From NCBI GenBank assembly GCA_902778995.1, contig CACYZW010000016.1, positions 1 to 38,462 on the forward strand: DNA of 38,462 nucleotides, in the 5' to 3' direction. The DNA comes from an uncultured Eubacteriales bacterium (lineage in GTDB: Bacteria; Bacillota; Clostridia; Christensenellales; Aristaeellaceae). The notes below the pieces were generated by a model. It was not told the DNA's origin. It saw only the letters and a list, made by a program, of their open reading frames with translations, and did no database searches. Shown piece by piece: positions 1 to 7,690 of this stretch; within the stretch, counting starts at the first letter, position 1, and the number at the start of each line of letters is the position of its first letter. The translations under genes and the position numbers were made by a program.

Positions 1-211
1 TTCCGCAGGCTTAGCAGGGCTAAGTCAAGGGAAATCAACACAGAAATGCAGGCAAAGACGCCGAAAGTGCATCTTTCCGAATTTAGAAACAGACTCTAAA
101 CCAGGTTACACACCGGCGTCCGCACAAGCGGGCCGTCGGCAGTGGCGCGACTGCTGTCCGGAAAAGGCGCTCACAGATGTCGCATTTAACTTGAGAAGAA
201 TATTAACCATA
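1..211. other. Window edge, no gene seen
   Basis: I find no credible coding region, RNA gene or clear promoter here. It lies beyond the 3' end of the minus-strand binding-protein gene and past its putative terminator. No permease gene for that binding protein is visible before the window ends. Confidence 0.4.
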
Positions 212-249
212 AGAAGCGGGGAAAGCGAGCGTCCGCCTTCCCCGCTTCT
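212..249 (-). terminator. Hairpin after binding-protein gene
   Basis: A perfect 12-bp inverted repeat (AGAAGCGGGGAA at 212-223, TTCCCCGCTTCT at 238-249) with a 14-base loop lies 28 bp past the stop of the minus-strand gene. The run after it on the minus strand is only moderately T-rich (TTATGGTTAATATTC), so termination is likely but not textbook. Confidence 0.6.
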
Positions 250-277
250 GCGACAGGTTCATCTATTCCGGTGCGTA

Positions 278-1519
278 TCAGCCCAGGATCTCGCCCACGC
301 GCTCGTTCATCTCCTCGATGCCCTCCTCGATGGTGTTCTCGCGGGTCATGATCAGGGTGTGCTCCTCGTTCAGGATCGTGGAGATCTCGGAGGAGTGTTC
401 GGAGGCGGGCATCTCGATGCCCACGTACACGGGCACCAGCGCGGCCTTGCTGGCGTCGTCGGTCGGGAAGCCTTCGGCGGAGGCCATAGCCTCGGCGACT
501 TTCTCGGAGACCCACGCCGGCCGGGTGCCGGTGGAAGCGGTGGCCAGGGAGCCTTCCTCGCTGGCCAGCCAGGAGATGTACTCCCAGGCCAGATCCTTGT
601 TCTCGGACTTGGCGTTGATCATCGCGCCGGTCAGGTTGCCGAAGGAGGAACCGGCGGGAACGCCTTCCTTGTGGGGAACGGACACGATGCCCCAGTTGAA
701 GTTGCAGGTGCCGTCCTTGATGGCGCCGATCAGGGTGGACACGAACCAGTAGCCCATGGGCATCATGGCGATGTTGCCGTTCTCGAAGGCGGCGGAGTAG
801 TGCAGGCCGGCGGCCTTCAGCTCGTCATAGGCCATGCAGGCGCCCGCGTCCTCGAGATCCTGATACAGCTGATAGAAGTAAGCCAGATCGCTGTAATCGC
901 CGTCGATCAGCGTGTTCTCGCCGTCGCAGACGGCCCAGTTCACCACCGCGCTCAGCCAGGTGTGATAGTGGGTGCCGTAGTTGCCGTTCCCGGTCAGCTT
1001 CTTGGCCAGCTCGGCGTACTGCTCCCAGGTCATGTCATTGGTGGGATATTCCACGCCCGCGGCGTCGAACAGATCCTTGTTGTAGTAGAGCACCCAGAAG
1101 TCGCTGCGGAAGGGCAGCGCGTACTGCTCGCCATCCACCGCGTAGTTGCTCTCGATGCCGGCAAAGCCGCTCAGGTCATAGCCCGAGGCCTCGATGTAAC
1201 TGTTCAGGGGCTCCGCATAGCCCGCCGCCTGCCAATCCAGCAGATGGGGAAGCTCCTTGACCATGTAGATGTCGCTGGCGTCACCGCCGGCCAGCATCGT
1301 CTTGGATTTGACGGGATAGTCCTGAGAGGCGACGTCGACATACTCGATGGTCACGCCGGGATGGGCGGCCTCAAAGGCTTCCTTCTGAGCGACCAGGTAC
1401 GGGGTGGTCTCCGCGTCCCAGGCCACGATGGTCAGCGTCTTGGCCTCCTCGGCGACGGCAAGGCCGGCCGTGCAGAGCAGCATGATCATGGCCAGAATCA
1501 GAGCAAGGGCTTTCTTCAT
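278..1519 (-). CDS. ABC sugar-type extracellular solute-binding protein (family 1)
   Basis: A 413-residue secreted protein. Residues 1-23 form a Sec signal peptide ending AVA before EE. There is no lipobox, so cleavage by signal peptidase I is expected. The mature part has the family 1 substrate-binding fold: a TLTIVAWD start strand, an AFEAAHPGV helix, and late segments such as GNIAMMPMGYW and AWEYISWLASEEG typical of maltose/multiple-sugar binding proteins. It would bring a carbohydrate to an ABC importer, but no permease is visible nearby, so the partner genes are elsewhere. The substrate cannot be read from sequence. The gene is divergent from a LacI-type regulator and has a near-perfect promoter with an operator-like palindrome downstream of it, so repression by that regulator or a CcpA-like protein is likely. 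The ATG start has a GGAGGA site about 9 bases upstream. Confidence 0.9.
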   Translation of the reverse strand: MKKALALILAMIMLLCTAGLAVAEEAKTLTIVAWDAETTPYLVAQKEAFEAAHPGVTIEYVDVASQDYPVKSKTMLAGGDASDIYMVKELPHLLDWQAAGYAEPLNSYIEASGYDLSGFAGIESNYAVDGEQYALPFRSDFWVLYYNKDLFDAAGVEYPTNDMTWEQYAELAKKLTGNGNYGTHYHTWLSAVVNWAVCDGENTLIDGDYSDLAYFYQLYQDLEDAGACMAYDELKAAGLHYSAAFENGNIAMMPMGYWFVSTLIGAIKDGTCNFNWGIVSVPHKEGVPAGSSFGNLTGAMINAKSENKDLAWEYISWLASEEGSLATASTGTRPAWVSEKVAEAMASAEGFPTDDASKAALVPVYVGIEMPASEHSSEISTILNEEHTLIMTRENTIEEGIEEMNERVGEILG

Positions 1520-1573
1520 GAATGGTTCCTCCTTTTTTTATCAACGGGCAATCGCCCGCAAAATTCGCGTGCA

Positions 1574-1587
1574 TGTAAATGTTTTCA
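1574..1587. promoter_or_regulatory. LacI/CcpA-type operator candidate
   Basis: TGTAAATGTTTTCA fits the cre/LacI-type pattern TGWNANCGNTNWCA except for T instead of the central C. It lies just downstream of the -10 of the binding-protein promoter, about at +6 to +20, a position where binding would block transcription. The neighbouring LacI-family gene is the first candidate ligand-responsive repressor; CcpA is the alternative. Confidence 0.5.
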
Positions 1588-1600
1588 CTACTTGCCAATC

Positions 1601-1629
1601 ATTATAGCCACAATCGGCGGTTTTGTCAA
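1601..1629 (-). promoter_or_regulatory. Sigma-A promoter of binding-protein gene
   Basis: Read on the minus strand this is TTGACA (1624-1629), a 17-base spacer, then TATAAT (1601-1606): both hexamers match consensus exactly. Transcription would start near 1594, leaving a leader of about 75 bases. Such a strong promoter next to an operator suggests a tightly repressed, strongly inducible gene. Confidence 0.85.
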
Positions 1630-1700
1630 TGCCTTACGTGAAAATTCCTGCAAAAAGTGTTTTATATATTGCAAATCAATGAAAAGTCAATTGAAAACTC

Positions 1701-1729
1701 TTGAAAATCACGAGCCTATATGTTATACT
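1701..1729 (+). promoter_or_regulatory. Sigma-A promoter of LacI-type regulator
   Basis: TTGAAA (1701-1706), a 17-base spacer, then TATACT (1724-1729), 31 bp before the ATG. Three TGAAAA copies (starting at about 1680, 1692 and 1702) overlap and precede the -35 at near-helical spacing; they may be regulator contacts. Confidence 0.75.
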
Positions 1730-1759
1730 GTCCCTGTATCATGCAGGGGGGATGGGGTT

Positions 1760-2812
1760 ATGGAACAGAGAACCGTTACGATCACAGACGTGGCCAGGCT
1801 GGCCCAAGTATCCGTCGCAACGGTTTCGCGGGTGCTCTCCGGCGGCAGCGCCAGCTCCGCCGCCCGCGAACGGGTGGAATCGGCGGTACGGGAGCTGGGC
1901 TACCGCAGGCAATCCGCCGCGAAGAGCGCGGACGCCGCGCCCTGCCGCGCCCTGGCGCTGGTCATCTCCGACCTGACCAATCCCTACTATTCACAGTTGT
2001 GCGCGGGCGCGGAGCATGCGGCGCGGCAGGCGGGCTGGCCGCTGATCGTGTTTCAGCCGGAGCTTGGCCGCCGGGCAGAGGACAACATCGCGGAGGAAGT
2101 GCTGGACCTGCGCGCTTCGGGCGCGGTGCTGGTCGGCCTGCCCGTGGAGTCGGGCACCACCGAGGAGATTCGCAGGCGCCTTTGCAGGATCGCGCAGAGC
2201 ATACCCATCGTCACCATCGGGCCGCGCGTGGAGGGGGTCAGCTGCGTCAACATCACCTCGGACCTGTCAGCCAGCGTGCGCAAGTCCATATCCCATCTGG
2301 TGACGCTCGGCCACCGCAAGATCGCCTTCATAGGCGGTTCGGGCGGCCTCCGCTCCCCCAGCGCGCGGCGCCGCGCCTATTTCGAGGAGATGGAGCGGCT
2401 CGGCCTGTCGACGAACAGCCAGGTGAGCACCGAATCGGCGCACACGCCCCAGGGGGGCGAGGTGAGCGTCAACCGGCTGTTCAGCGATGCCGCCGAGAGC
2501 GAGCGCCCGACGGCCATCATCGCCATCAACGACCTGGTGGCGCTGGGCGCGCTTCGACAGCTCCAGCGCATGGGCCTGCGCGTGCCGGAGGACGTGGCGC
2601 TGATCGGCTGTGACAACCAATTCTTCACGTCCTACCTGAACCCACCGCTGACCACCGTGGATCTGCATCCCTTTGACCACGGGGTATGCGCCATCGAGGA
2701 ACTGGCCGGCAGCCTGAACGGCGGCAGCCGCGCTTCCTATTCCCAGATCCGGGAGTGCAGCCTCATCGTCCGGGAAAGCTGCGGCGCGCTGCTGGGGGTG
2801 CGCGCCTTCTGA
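1760..2812 (+). CDS. LacI/GalR-family transcriptional regulator
   Basis: A 350-residue repressor of usual family length. The N-terminus (VTITDVARLAQVSVATVSRVL) is the LacI helix-turn-helix followed by the hinge helix region, then a periplasmic-binding-like effector domain with the typical LVISDLTNPYYSQL and GHRKIAFIGG segments and a C-terminal IGCDNQFFTSYLNPPLTTVD stretch. It should bind a sugar or sugar derivative and control the divergent binding-protein gene. I chose the ATG at 1760 because GGGGGG lies 8 bases upstream and the HTH begins at residue 5. The open frame continues upstream to about 191, but that part is antisense to the binding-protein gene and lacks protein-like character. Whether it also controls the downstream cysteine genes is unknown. 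Confidence 0.92.
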   Translation: MEQRTVTITDVARLAQVSVATVSRVLSGGSASSAARERVESAVRELGYRRQSAAKSADAAPCRALALVISDLTNPYYSQLCAGAEHAARQAGWPLIVFQPELGRRAEDNIAEEVLDLRASGAVLVGLPVESGTTEEIRRRLCRIAQSIPIVTIGPRVEGVSCVNITSDLSASVRKSISHLVTLGHRKIAFIGGSGGLRSPSARRRAYFEEMERLGLSTNSQVSTESAHTPQGGEVSVNRLFSDAAESERPTAIIAINDLVALGALRQLQRMGLRVPEDVALIGCDNQFFTSYLNPPLTTVDLHPFDHGVCAIEELAGSLNGGSRASYSQIRECSLIVRESCGALLGVRAF

Positions 2813-2934
2813 TAAGCGCCCATTGCCGTCATACGCCTGGCTTCCAACCACCCGCTGTCTGCCAATACCCTGACCTGCCGCCAACCCGGACTTTGCATAA
2901 CACACTCCAATACAAGACGCTATAAGGGGGCACT

Positions 2935-4230
2935 ATGGAAAACATGCCGATCAATGAAAACGTCTATCGCACCTATGTGGATATCCTGCGGCGCGAATTG
3001 ATCAGCGCGATGGGCTGCACGGAGCCCACCGCCCTGGCTTACTGCGCGGCAGTTGCCCGGGAAACGCTGGGAGCGCTGCCCGAACGCATTGTCGTGGAGG
3101 CCAGCGGCAACATCATCAAGAACGTCAAGAGCGTGGTCGTGCCCAACACAGGCGGCGGGCGCGGCATCGCCACGGCGGCGGCCATCGGCGTGCTGGGTGG
3201 AGACGCCCATGCCGGCCTGGAGGTCATCTCCCGCGTCGGCGACGAGGTCAGGGCGCGCCTGGCCGACTATCTGAAACAGACGCCCATCGAGATCAAGCCC
3301 CTGATTTCGGACAACGTACTGGATATGATCGTCACCGTAGAGGCCGGTTCGTCCAGCGCGAGGGTGCGCATCGCCAACGAACACACCAACATCGTGCTGA
3401 TCGAAAAGGACGGACGGGTGCTGACGCAGAAGGATCCCAACGCCGTCCCGGAGGAAGAGGACCTGCCCGACTACGACCTGCTCAACGTGCAGGACATCTA
3501 TGACTTCGCCTGTCACTGCGACCTTGACGACGTGCGCGACATACTGGACCGCCAGATCCGGCAAAACACCGCCATCGCCGAAGAAGGGCTGCGCAACGAC
3601 TACGGCGCGAACATCGGCAAGGTGCTGCTCAAGGGCGGGAACGACCTGCGCACCAAAGCCAGGGCCTGGGCCGCGGCGGGTTCAGACGCGCGAATGAACG
3701 GCTCTGAATTGCCGGTGGTCATATGCTCGGGCAGCGGAAACCAGGGCCTGACCGCATCACTGCCCGTCATCGTATATGCCAGGGGGATGGGCGTCGGAGA
3801 GGAAAAGCTCTACCGGGCGCTGCTGATATCCAACCTGATCACGCTGCACGCCAAGACCGGCGTCGGCAGGCTCTCCGCCTACTGCGGCGCGGTCAGCGCA
3901 GGCGCGGGCGCGGGCGCGGGCATCGCCTACCTCAGCGGAGGCGACGAGCGGGACATCGCCCACACCATCGTCAACACGCTGGCCATCACGTCGGGCATCG
4001 TGTGCGACGGGGCGAAATCCTCCTGTGCCGCCAAGATCGCCACCGCCGTGGAGACCGGTATATTCGGCTATGAGATGTACCGCCACGGCCAGCAGTTCTA
4101 CGCCGGCGACGGACTGGTGGTCAAGGGCGTCGAAAACTCCATCGCGAACTTCGGGCGGCTGGCCCGCATCGGCATGCGGGAGACGGACCGCGAGATCATA
4201 CTGATGATGACGGAACAGGATACCCATTGA
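2935..4230 (+). CDS. cyuA: L-cysteine desulfidase / L-serine dehydratase-like enzyme (CyuA/YhaM, UPF0597)
   Basis: A 431-residue protein matching the CyuA/YhaM (UPF0597, serine-dehydratase-alpha-like) family in length and motifs. Near the N-terminus MGCTEPTALAY contains Cys28, the first cysteine of the family. Later segments VVPNTGGGRGIATAAAIG, VICSGSGNQGLTASLPV, GRLSAYCGAVSAGAGAGAG and ICDGAKSSCAAKIA-like (VCDGAKSSCAAKIA) carry the other conserved cysteines that bind an oxygen-sensitive [4Fe-4S] cluster. Known members break L-cysteine to pyruvate, ammonia and sulfide; serine or a related amino acid remains possible. It is followed after 36 bp by a DAACS-type transporter, which suggests uptake plus catabolism of one amino acid. 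The ATG follows AAGGGGG by 5 bases. No clear sigma-A promoter is seen in the 122-bp gap before it. Confidence 0.85.
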   Translation: MENMPINENVYRTYVDILRRELISAMGCTEPTALAYCAAVARETLGALPERIVVEASGNIIKNVKSVVVPNTGGGRGIATAAAIGVLGGDAHAGLEVISRVGDEVRARLADYLKQTPIEIKPLISDNVLDMIVTVEAGSSSARVRIANEHTNIVLIEKDGRVLTQKDPNAVPEEEDLPDYDLLNVQDIYDFACHCDLDDVRDILDRQIRQNTAIAEEGLRNDYGANIGKVLLKGGNDLRTKARAWAAAGSDARMNGSELPVVICSGSGNQGLTASLPVIVYARGMGVGEEKLYRALLISNLITLHAKTGVGRLSAYCGAVSAGAGAGAGIAYLSGGDERDIAHTIVNTLAITSGIVCDGAKSSCAAKIATAVETGIFGYEMYRHGQQFYAGDGLVVKGVENSIANFGRLARIGMRETDREIILMMTEQDTH

Positions 4231-4266
4231 ACGTCAAAAGCTGAATATCGAGGAGGCGACATCTTT

Positions 4267-5457
4267 ATGAAGATCCTGAAAAGCCTTCCGGCGCGGTTGC
4301 TGCTGGCCATCGTGGTAGGAATTCTGGCCGGCCTTGTGCTGCCCGAACAGGCCATGGTGGTGGTCGTCACGCTGAAATACATCATGAGCCAGCTGATCAT
4401 GTTCTGCGTGCCGCTGATAATCATCGGCTTCATCGCGCCTTCCATCACCCGACTGGGCAACAGCGCCACCCGCATGCTGGCCGTAGCGGTGGTCATCGCC
4501 TATGCCTCCAGCATACTGGCCGCGTTCATGTCCTGTTTCGCGGGGTATGGCATCATTCCCCATCTGAAAATCGTCTCCGACCCGGAGAGCCTGCGGGAGC
4601 TGCCCGCCGTGGCCTTCCAGCTGGACATTCCCCAGATCATGCCGGTGATGTCCGCGCTGGTGCTCTCCACGCTGGTCGGCCTGGCCGCCGTGTGGACCAG
4701 GGCGCAGACCATCACCAGCGTGCTGGAGGAGTTCCAGGTCATCGTCCTTGAAATCGTAAAGAAGATCATCATCCCCGTGCTGCCCTTCTTCATCGGGGTC
4801 ACGTTTTGCAGCCTGTCCTGGGAGGGGACCATCACGCGGCAGCTGCCGGTATTCCTGATCGTGATACTGATCGTGCTGCTGGGCCATTACATCTGGCTGG
4901 CCGTATTGTACGGGAGCGCATCCATCTATTCCCACCGTTCGGGGCTGGAGGTGCTCAGCCACTACGGGCCGGCGTATCTCACCGCCGTGGGCACCATGTC
5001 CTCCGCCGCCACGCTGGCCGTGGCCCTGGATTGCGCCCGCAAGAGCAAAAACCTGCGTCGGGATCTGGTAGACTTTGGCATACCGCTGTTTGCCAACATC
5101 CACCTGTGCGGCTCGGTGCTGACGGAGGTCTTCTTCGTCATGACCGTATCCAAGGTGCTTTACGGCCAGATTCCCTCTGTGGGGAAGATGATACTGTTCT
5201 GCCTGCTGCTGGGCGTGTTTGCCATCGGTGCGCCGGGCGTACCCGGCGGTACGGTCATGGCGTCCCTGGGGCTTATCACCGGCATACTCGGCTTCAATGC
5301 CGACGGCACCGCGCTGATGCTGGCGGTATTTGCGCTACAGGACAGCTTTGGCACCGCCTGTAATGTCACCGGCGACGGCGCTCTGACGCTGATGCTTACC
5401 GGCTACGCCGAGAAACACAACATCAAGGAGGAACACCGGGAGGGAACGTTGGTTTAA
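4267..5457 (+). CDS. Dicarboxylate/amino acid:cation symporter (DAACS family)
   Basis: A 396-residue polytopic membrane protein with the GltP/DAACS layout: first helices RLLLAIVVGILAGLVLP and QLIMFCVPLIIIGFIAP, a serine-rich re-entrant segment (VGTMSSAATLAVALDCARK, about residues 239-257), a NIHLCGSVLTEVFF segment in place of the usual NMDGTA region, GAPGVPGGT, and the cation/substrate segment DSFGTACNVTGDG. Transport of glutamate, serine or cysteine with Na+ or H+ is typical for the family. The departures in the substrate motifs suggest a neutral amino acid. Its position after the cysteine desulfidase gene supports cysteine or serine import, parallel in role to E. coli CyuP although that belongs to another family. 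The start is set by GAGGAGG about 10 bases before the ATG. Its stop codon overlaps a dispersed repeat. Confidence 0.88.
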   Translation: MKILKSLPARLLLAIVVGILAGLVLPEQAMVVVVTLKYIMSQLIMFCVPLIIIGFIAPSITRLGNSATRMLAVAVVIAYASSILAAFMSCFAGYGIIPHLKIVSDPESLRELPAVAFQLDIPQIMPVMSALVLSTLVGLAAVWTRAQTITSVLEEFQVIVLEIVKKIIIPVLPFFIGVTFCSLSWEGTITRQLPVFLIVILIVLLGHYIWLAVLYGSASIYSHRSGLEVLSHYGPAYLTAVGTMSSAATLAVALDCARKSKNLRRDLVDFGIPLFANIHLCGSVLTEVFFVMTVSKVLYGQIPSVGKMILFCLLLGVFAIGAPGVPGGTVMASLGLITGILGFNADGTALMLAVFALQDSFGTACNVTGDGALTLMLTGYAEKHNIKEEHREGTLV

Positions 5458-5472
5458 GGAAACGCCGCATAA
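5454..5472 (+). repeat. TTAAGGAAAC-family repeat, half copy at stop codon
   Basis: TTAAGGAAACGCCGCATAA matches the repeated motif at 7573, 17265, 19700 (inverse) and 31015. The TAA stop of the symporter gene is inside it. No matching inverted arm is seen nearby, so this is a half element. Confidence 0.7.
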
Positions 5473-5501
5473 CCGCGACGTACATGACCGGATGTATTTC
5501 G

Positions 5502-5543
5502 AGTGTGTTTCTGAAACGCCTGAAGCGCGTTCAGAAGCACACT
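5502..5543. repeat. GTGTGCTTCTGAA-family palindromic repeat, terminator-like
   Basis: An imperfect hairpin with arms AGTGTGTTTCTGAA and TTCAGAAGCACACT, followed by CTGTTTT. It likely terminates the cysteine operon. It is homologous to the elements at 5637-5671 and 11390-11426, so it is one of at least three dispersed copies. Confidence 0.7.
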
Positions 5544-5620
5544 CTGTTTTAACTAAAGAATCTGCCAAAAAACTGAAACGGTAAAGCCCAATTGATGTCA
5601 CCCGAGGCTTTGTCCTCCTG

Positions 5621-5629
5621 TGCTATACT
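5621..5629 (+). promoter_or_regulatory. Extended -10 promoter of L,D-transpeptidase gene
   Basis: TGCTATACT is an extended -10 element (TGn plus TATACT at 5624-5629). No good -35 is visible at the right distance, which is common for extended -10 promoters. The second GTGTGC-type repeat lies between it and the gene, at the expected 5' end of the mRNA. Confidence 0.5.
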
Positions 5630-5636
5630 ATAGCAT

Positions 5637-5671
5637 GTTTCCAAATGCCTGAAGCGCATTCAGATACATAC
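5637..5671. repeat. GTGTGCTTCTGAA-family repeat, copy 2
   Basis: The reverse complement begins GTATGTATCTGAATGCGCTT and ends CAGGCATTTGGAAAC. The copy at 11390-11426 shares most of these bases, including AATGCGCTTC and GGCATTTGG. It falls in the untranslated leader of the transpeptidase gene. Confidence 0.65.
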
Positions 5672-5716
5672 CATAAAAAGCCGCTGTATTTCCTGAAAGC
5701 CCCGGGAGGCTCCCAC

Positions 5717-7555
5717 ATGTTCAGACGTTATTACCTGCTGTTTTGTGTTTTCATAACAGTTTCAGCATTGTATATGCCCGCCCCCTTCGAACTGCAAATG
5801 CCGGTTATTGCCGCCGTTGCCGAACAGGCCTATCTTGACGACCAGGCCGAACCCCTCCGCGAGGCCCAACATCATCTGCACGCACTCGGCTATCTCAAAG
5901 GCAACGCCGACGGCAAATTCGGGAAAAAAACGGAAGAAGCGCTCTACACCTTTCAGGCCGACCACAGCCTTCCGACCAGCGGCCACCTGGACCAGCAGAC
6001 TGCGGACGCACTCAAAGAGCAGTCCCGCATCGCCCAGAAGATCGAGAACGCCACCGCCCTCGACGTTCAACTGCGGCTCATCGATCTCGGCTACCTTACC
6101 GGGCAGGCTGACGGCATGTGGGGCCAGCAGTCGATCGATGCCTGGCATTCCTTCCAGGAGCAAAACGCCCTTCCCACCACCAACAGGGCCGACAGCGCGA
6201 CGCTGACGGCGCTCTTCTCCAACGACGCAGTGGCCATGCCCGAAGGATTAAACCTTGGCGACTATGGGGACGATGTTAAAGCCCTGCAGGAAAAACTGGT
6301 CCAGCTCGGATTCCTGTCTGATAAAATCGACGGCGAATACGGCCAGAAGACCTCTGCGGCTGTGACCCGCCTGCAGCAGCATCTGATCGCGCAGGGCCGT
6401 GCCGTCGTCGCCAACGGCGTAGCAACGCCCCTGACGATCAATTACCTGGAGGAAAACCTCGGCGGCTCCTACATCCACGACGTATCGCTCTATACCGAGG
6501 GGGTTGAAGCCGAACGTGTGGAAAGGCGCCTGTCCATCCTCGGCTATATGGATGCGACGCCGGATATCTATTTCGATGCTTATGCCGCAGAGGCCCTGAA
6601 GGCATTCCAGGTCGATGCCGGCCTGGAGGCCACGGGCGTCGCAGACCGCCAGACCTTTGACATACTGTTCGCCGCCGATGCCCCCCGCACGGAGCGATGC
6701 GTCCTTCACGCCATCCAGTCGGGAGAACGCGGGAAGGTTATCGAGATGGTTGAGGAGGCGTTGCTCACCTCCGGTGCCTCCATCAAGCTTCCCAATGGGC
6801 GTTTTAACGCGGAAGACGAGGACGCCATCGTCAATCTGTACAGGTATTTCAAGGGAAATGCGGATATGGAGCCGTTGTTTTCCTACCGGGGTGCCCTGTC
6901 CAAAACCGCCGTCATAACGCTCCTGGAAGGCATTGACATCGGCACCGGAAACGTGAAAAACATCTATGAAGCCAGCCGCATTCAGCGGCGGCTGCACACG
7001 CTGTATTATCTGCCAAAGGAGGGCATTGACGGAAGATTCCGCACTGACAGCGCCAATGCGCTGCGCGAGTTTCAGAAGACGAACGGCCTTGCGGAGACAG
7101 GAGAGCCCGACCGGGAAACGCTTTCGGCGCTCTACTCCGGCTCCGCCATTTCCAGGCGCTTCCCCTACCGCGTCGAGGTCTCGCTGGACGCGCAGACCGT
7201 CACCGTTTATGCGCTCAACGAGAAAAACACCTATGATGTCGCCCGCAGCTTTCACTGCTCCACCGGCCTGAACAACTCAACGCCGCGCGGTATATTTTTT
7301 GATGGCTTTCCTGCGAATCGCTGGCACTATTTTGAAAAGTTCGAATGCTGGGCACAGTATTCCTATGAAATAGAAGGCAACATCATGTTCCACTCCGTGA
7401 TTTACAGCGACAGGGACGAGCGCACCCTGCGCAAGGGTTCGGTGAGCAACCTGGGCAATCCCGCTTCCCACGGCTGCATCCGGCTGAACGTCGAGGACGC
7501 CCAATGGCTGTACGAGCATTGTCCGAGAGGGTCGCTGGTGATCGTGATAGACTGA
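5717..7555 (+). CDS. Secreted L,D-transpeptidase (YkuD) with peptidoglycan-binding repeats
   Basis: A 612-residue exported cell-wall enzyme. Residues 5-20 (YYLLFCVFITVSALYM) form a signal peptide or anchor. Between about residues 45 and 480 there are five to six peptidoglycan-binding-1 repeats, recognisable by phrases such as LHALGYLKGNADGKFG, LIDLGYLTGQADGMWG, LVQLGFLSDKIDGEYG and LYYLPKEGIDGRF. The fifth is degenerate. The C-terminus is a YkuD domain: VEVSLDAQTVTVYAL, then ASHGCIRL with the catalytic Cys at about residue 587 and its His and Arg neighbours. It should form 3-3 cross-links or attach proteins to peptidoglycan outside the membrane. I chose the ATG at 5717 because GGGAGG lies 8 bases upstream and the signal peptide starts there; an upstream in-frame ATG at 5645 lies inside a repeat. 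It ends in a bidirectional terminator. Confidence 0.9.
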   Translation: MFRRYYLLFCVFITVSALYMPAPFELQMPVIAAVAEQAYLDDQAEPLREAQHHLHALGYLKGNADGKFGKKTEEALYTFQADHSLPTSGHLDQQTADALKEQSRIAQKIENATALDVQLRLIDLGYLTGQADGMWGQQSIDAWHSFQEQNALPTTNRADSATLTALFSNDAVAMPEGLNLGDYGDDVKALQEKLVQLGFLSDKIDGEYGQKTSAAVTRLQQHLIAQGRAVVANGVATPLTINYLEENLGGSYIHDVSLYTEGVEAERVERRLSILGYMDATPDIYFDAYAAEALKAFQVDAGLEATGVADRQTFDILFAADAPRTERCVLHAIQSGERGKVIEMVEEALLTSGASIKLPNGRFNAEDEDAIVNLYRYFKGNADMEPLFSYRGALSKTAVITLLEGIDIGTGNVKNIYEASRIQRRLHTLYYLPKEGIDGRFRTDSANALREFQKTNGLAETGEPDRETLSALYSGSAISRRFPYRVEVSLDAQTVTVYALNEKNTYDVARSFHCSTGLNNSTPRGIFFDGFPANRWHYFEKFECWAQYSYEIEGNIMFHSVIYSDRDERTLRKGSVSNLGNPASHGCIRLNVEDAQWLYEHCPRGSLVIVID

Positions 7556-7572
7556 GCTTACACGGAAGGAAA

Positions 7573-7635
7573 AAGGAAACGCCGCACAATCGAACAGGGC
7601 GGTCATGCGCCCTGAGCATTGTGCGGCGTTTCCTT
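7573..7635. terminator. Full palindromic TTAAGGAAAC-family element acting as bidirectional terminator
   Basis: Perfect 18-bp arms (AAGGAAACGCCGCACAAT at 7573-7590; its complement at 7618-7635) enclose a 27-base loop with its own CAGGGC/GCCCTG hairpin. It sits between convergent genes, 18 bp after one stop and 55 bp from the other. On the plus strand the arm ends TTTCCTT; on the minus strand likewise. It is the best-preserved copy of a repeat seen five times in the window. Confidence 0.8.
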
Positions 7636-7690
7636 AAATCCCGTCTGCTTTTTCACTTCCGTTGCATCATGGGTTTATGCGCCACGTCTG

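Noticed and set aside
191-1759. Long plus-strand open frame leading into the LacI gene
   Set aside because: It is antisense to the binding-protein gene, has His/Gly/Val-rich shadow composition, and the LacI HTH starts at 1760 with its own promoter and ribosome site.
4234-5103. Minus-strand open frame opposite the symporter
   Set aside because: Gln/His/Asp-rich shadow of a GC-rich gene; no ribosome site or family signature.
5645-5716. Upstream ATG for the L,D-transpeptidase
   Set aside because: It lies inside a dispersed repeat and would put 24 residues ahead of the signal peptide.
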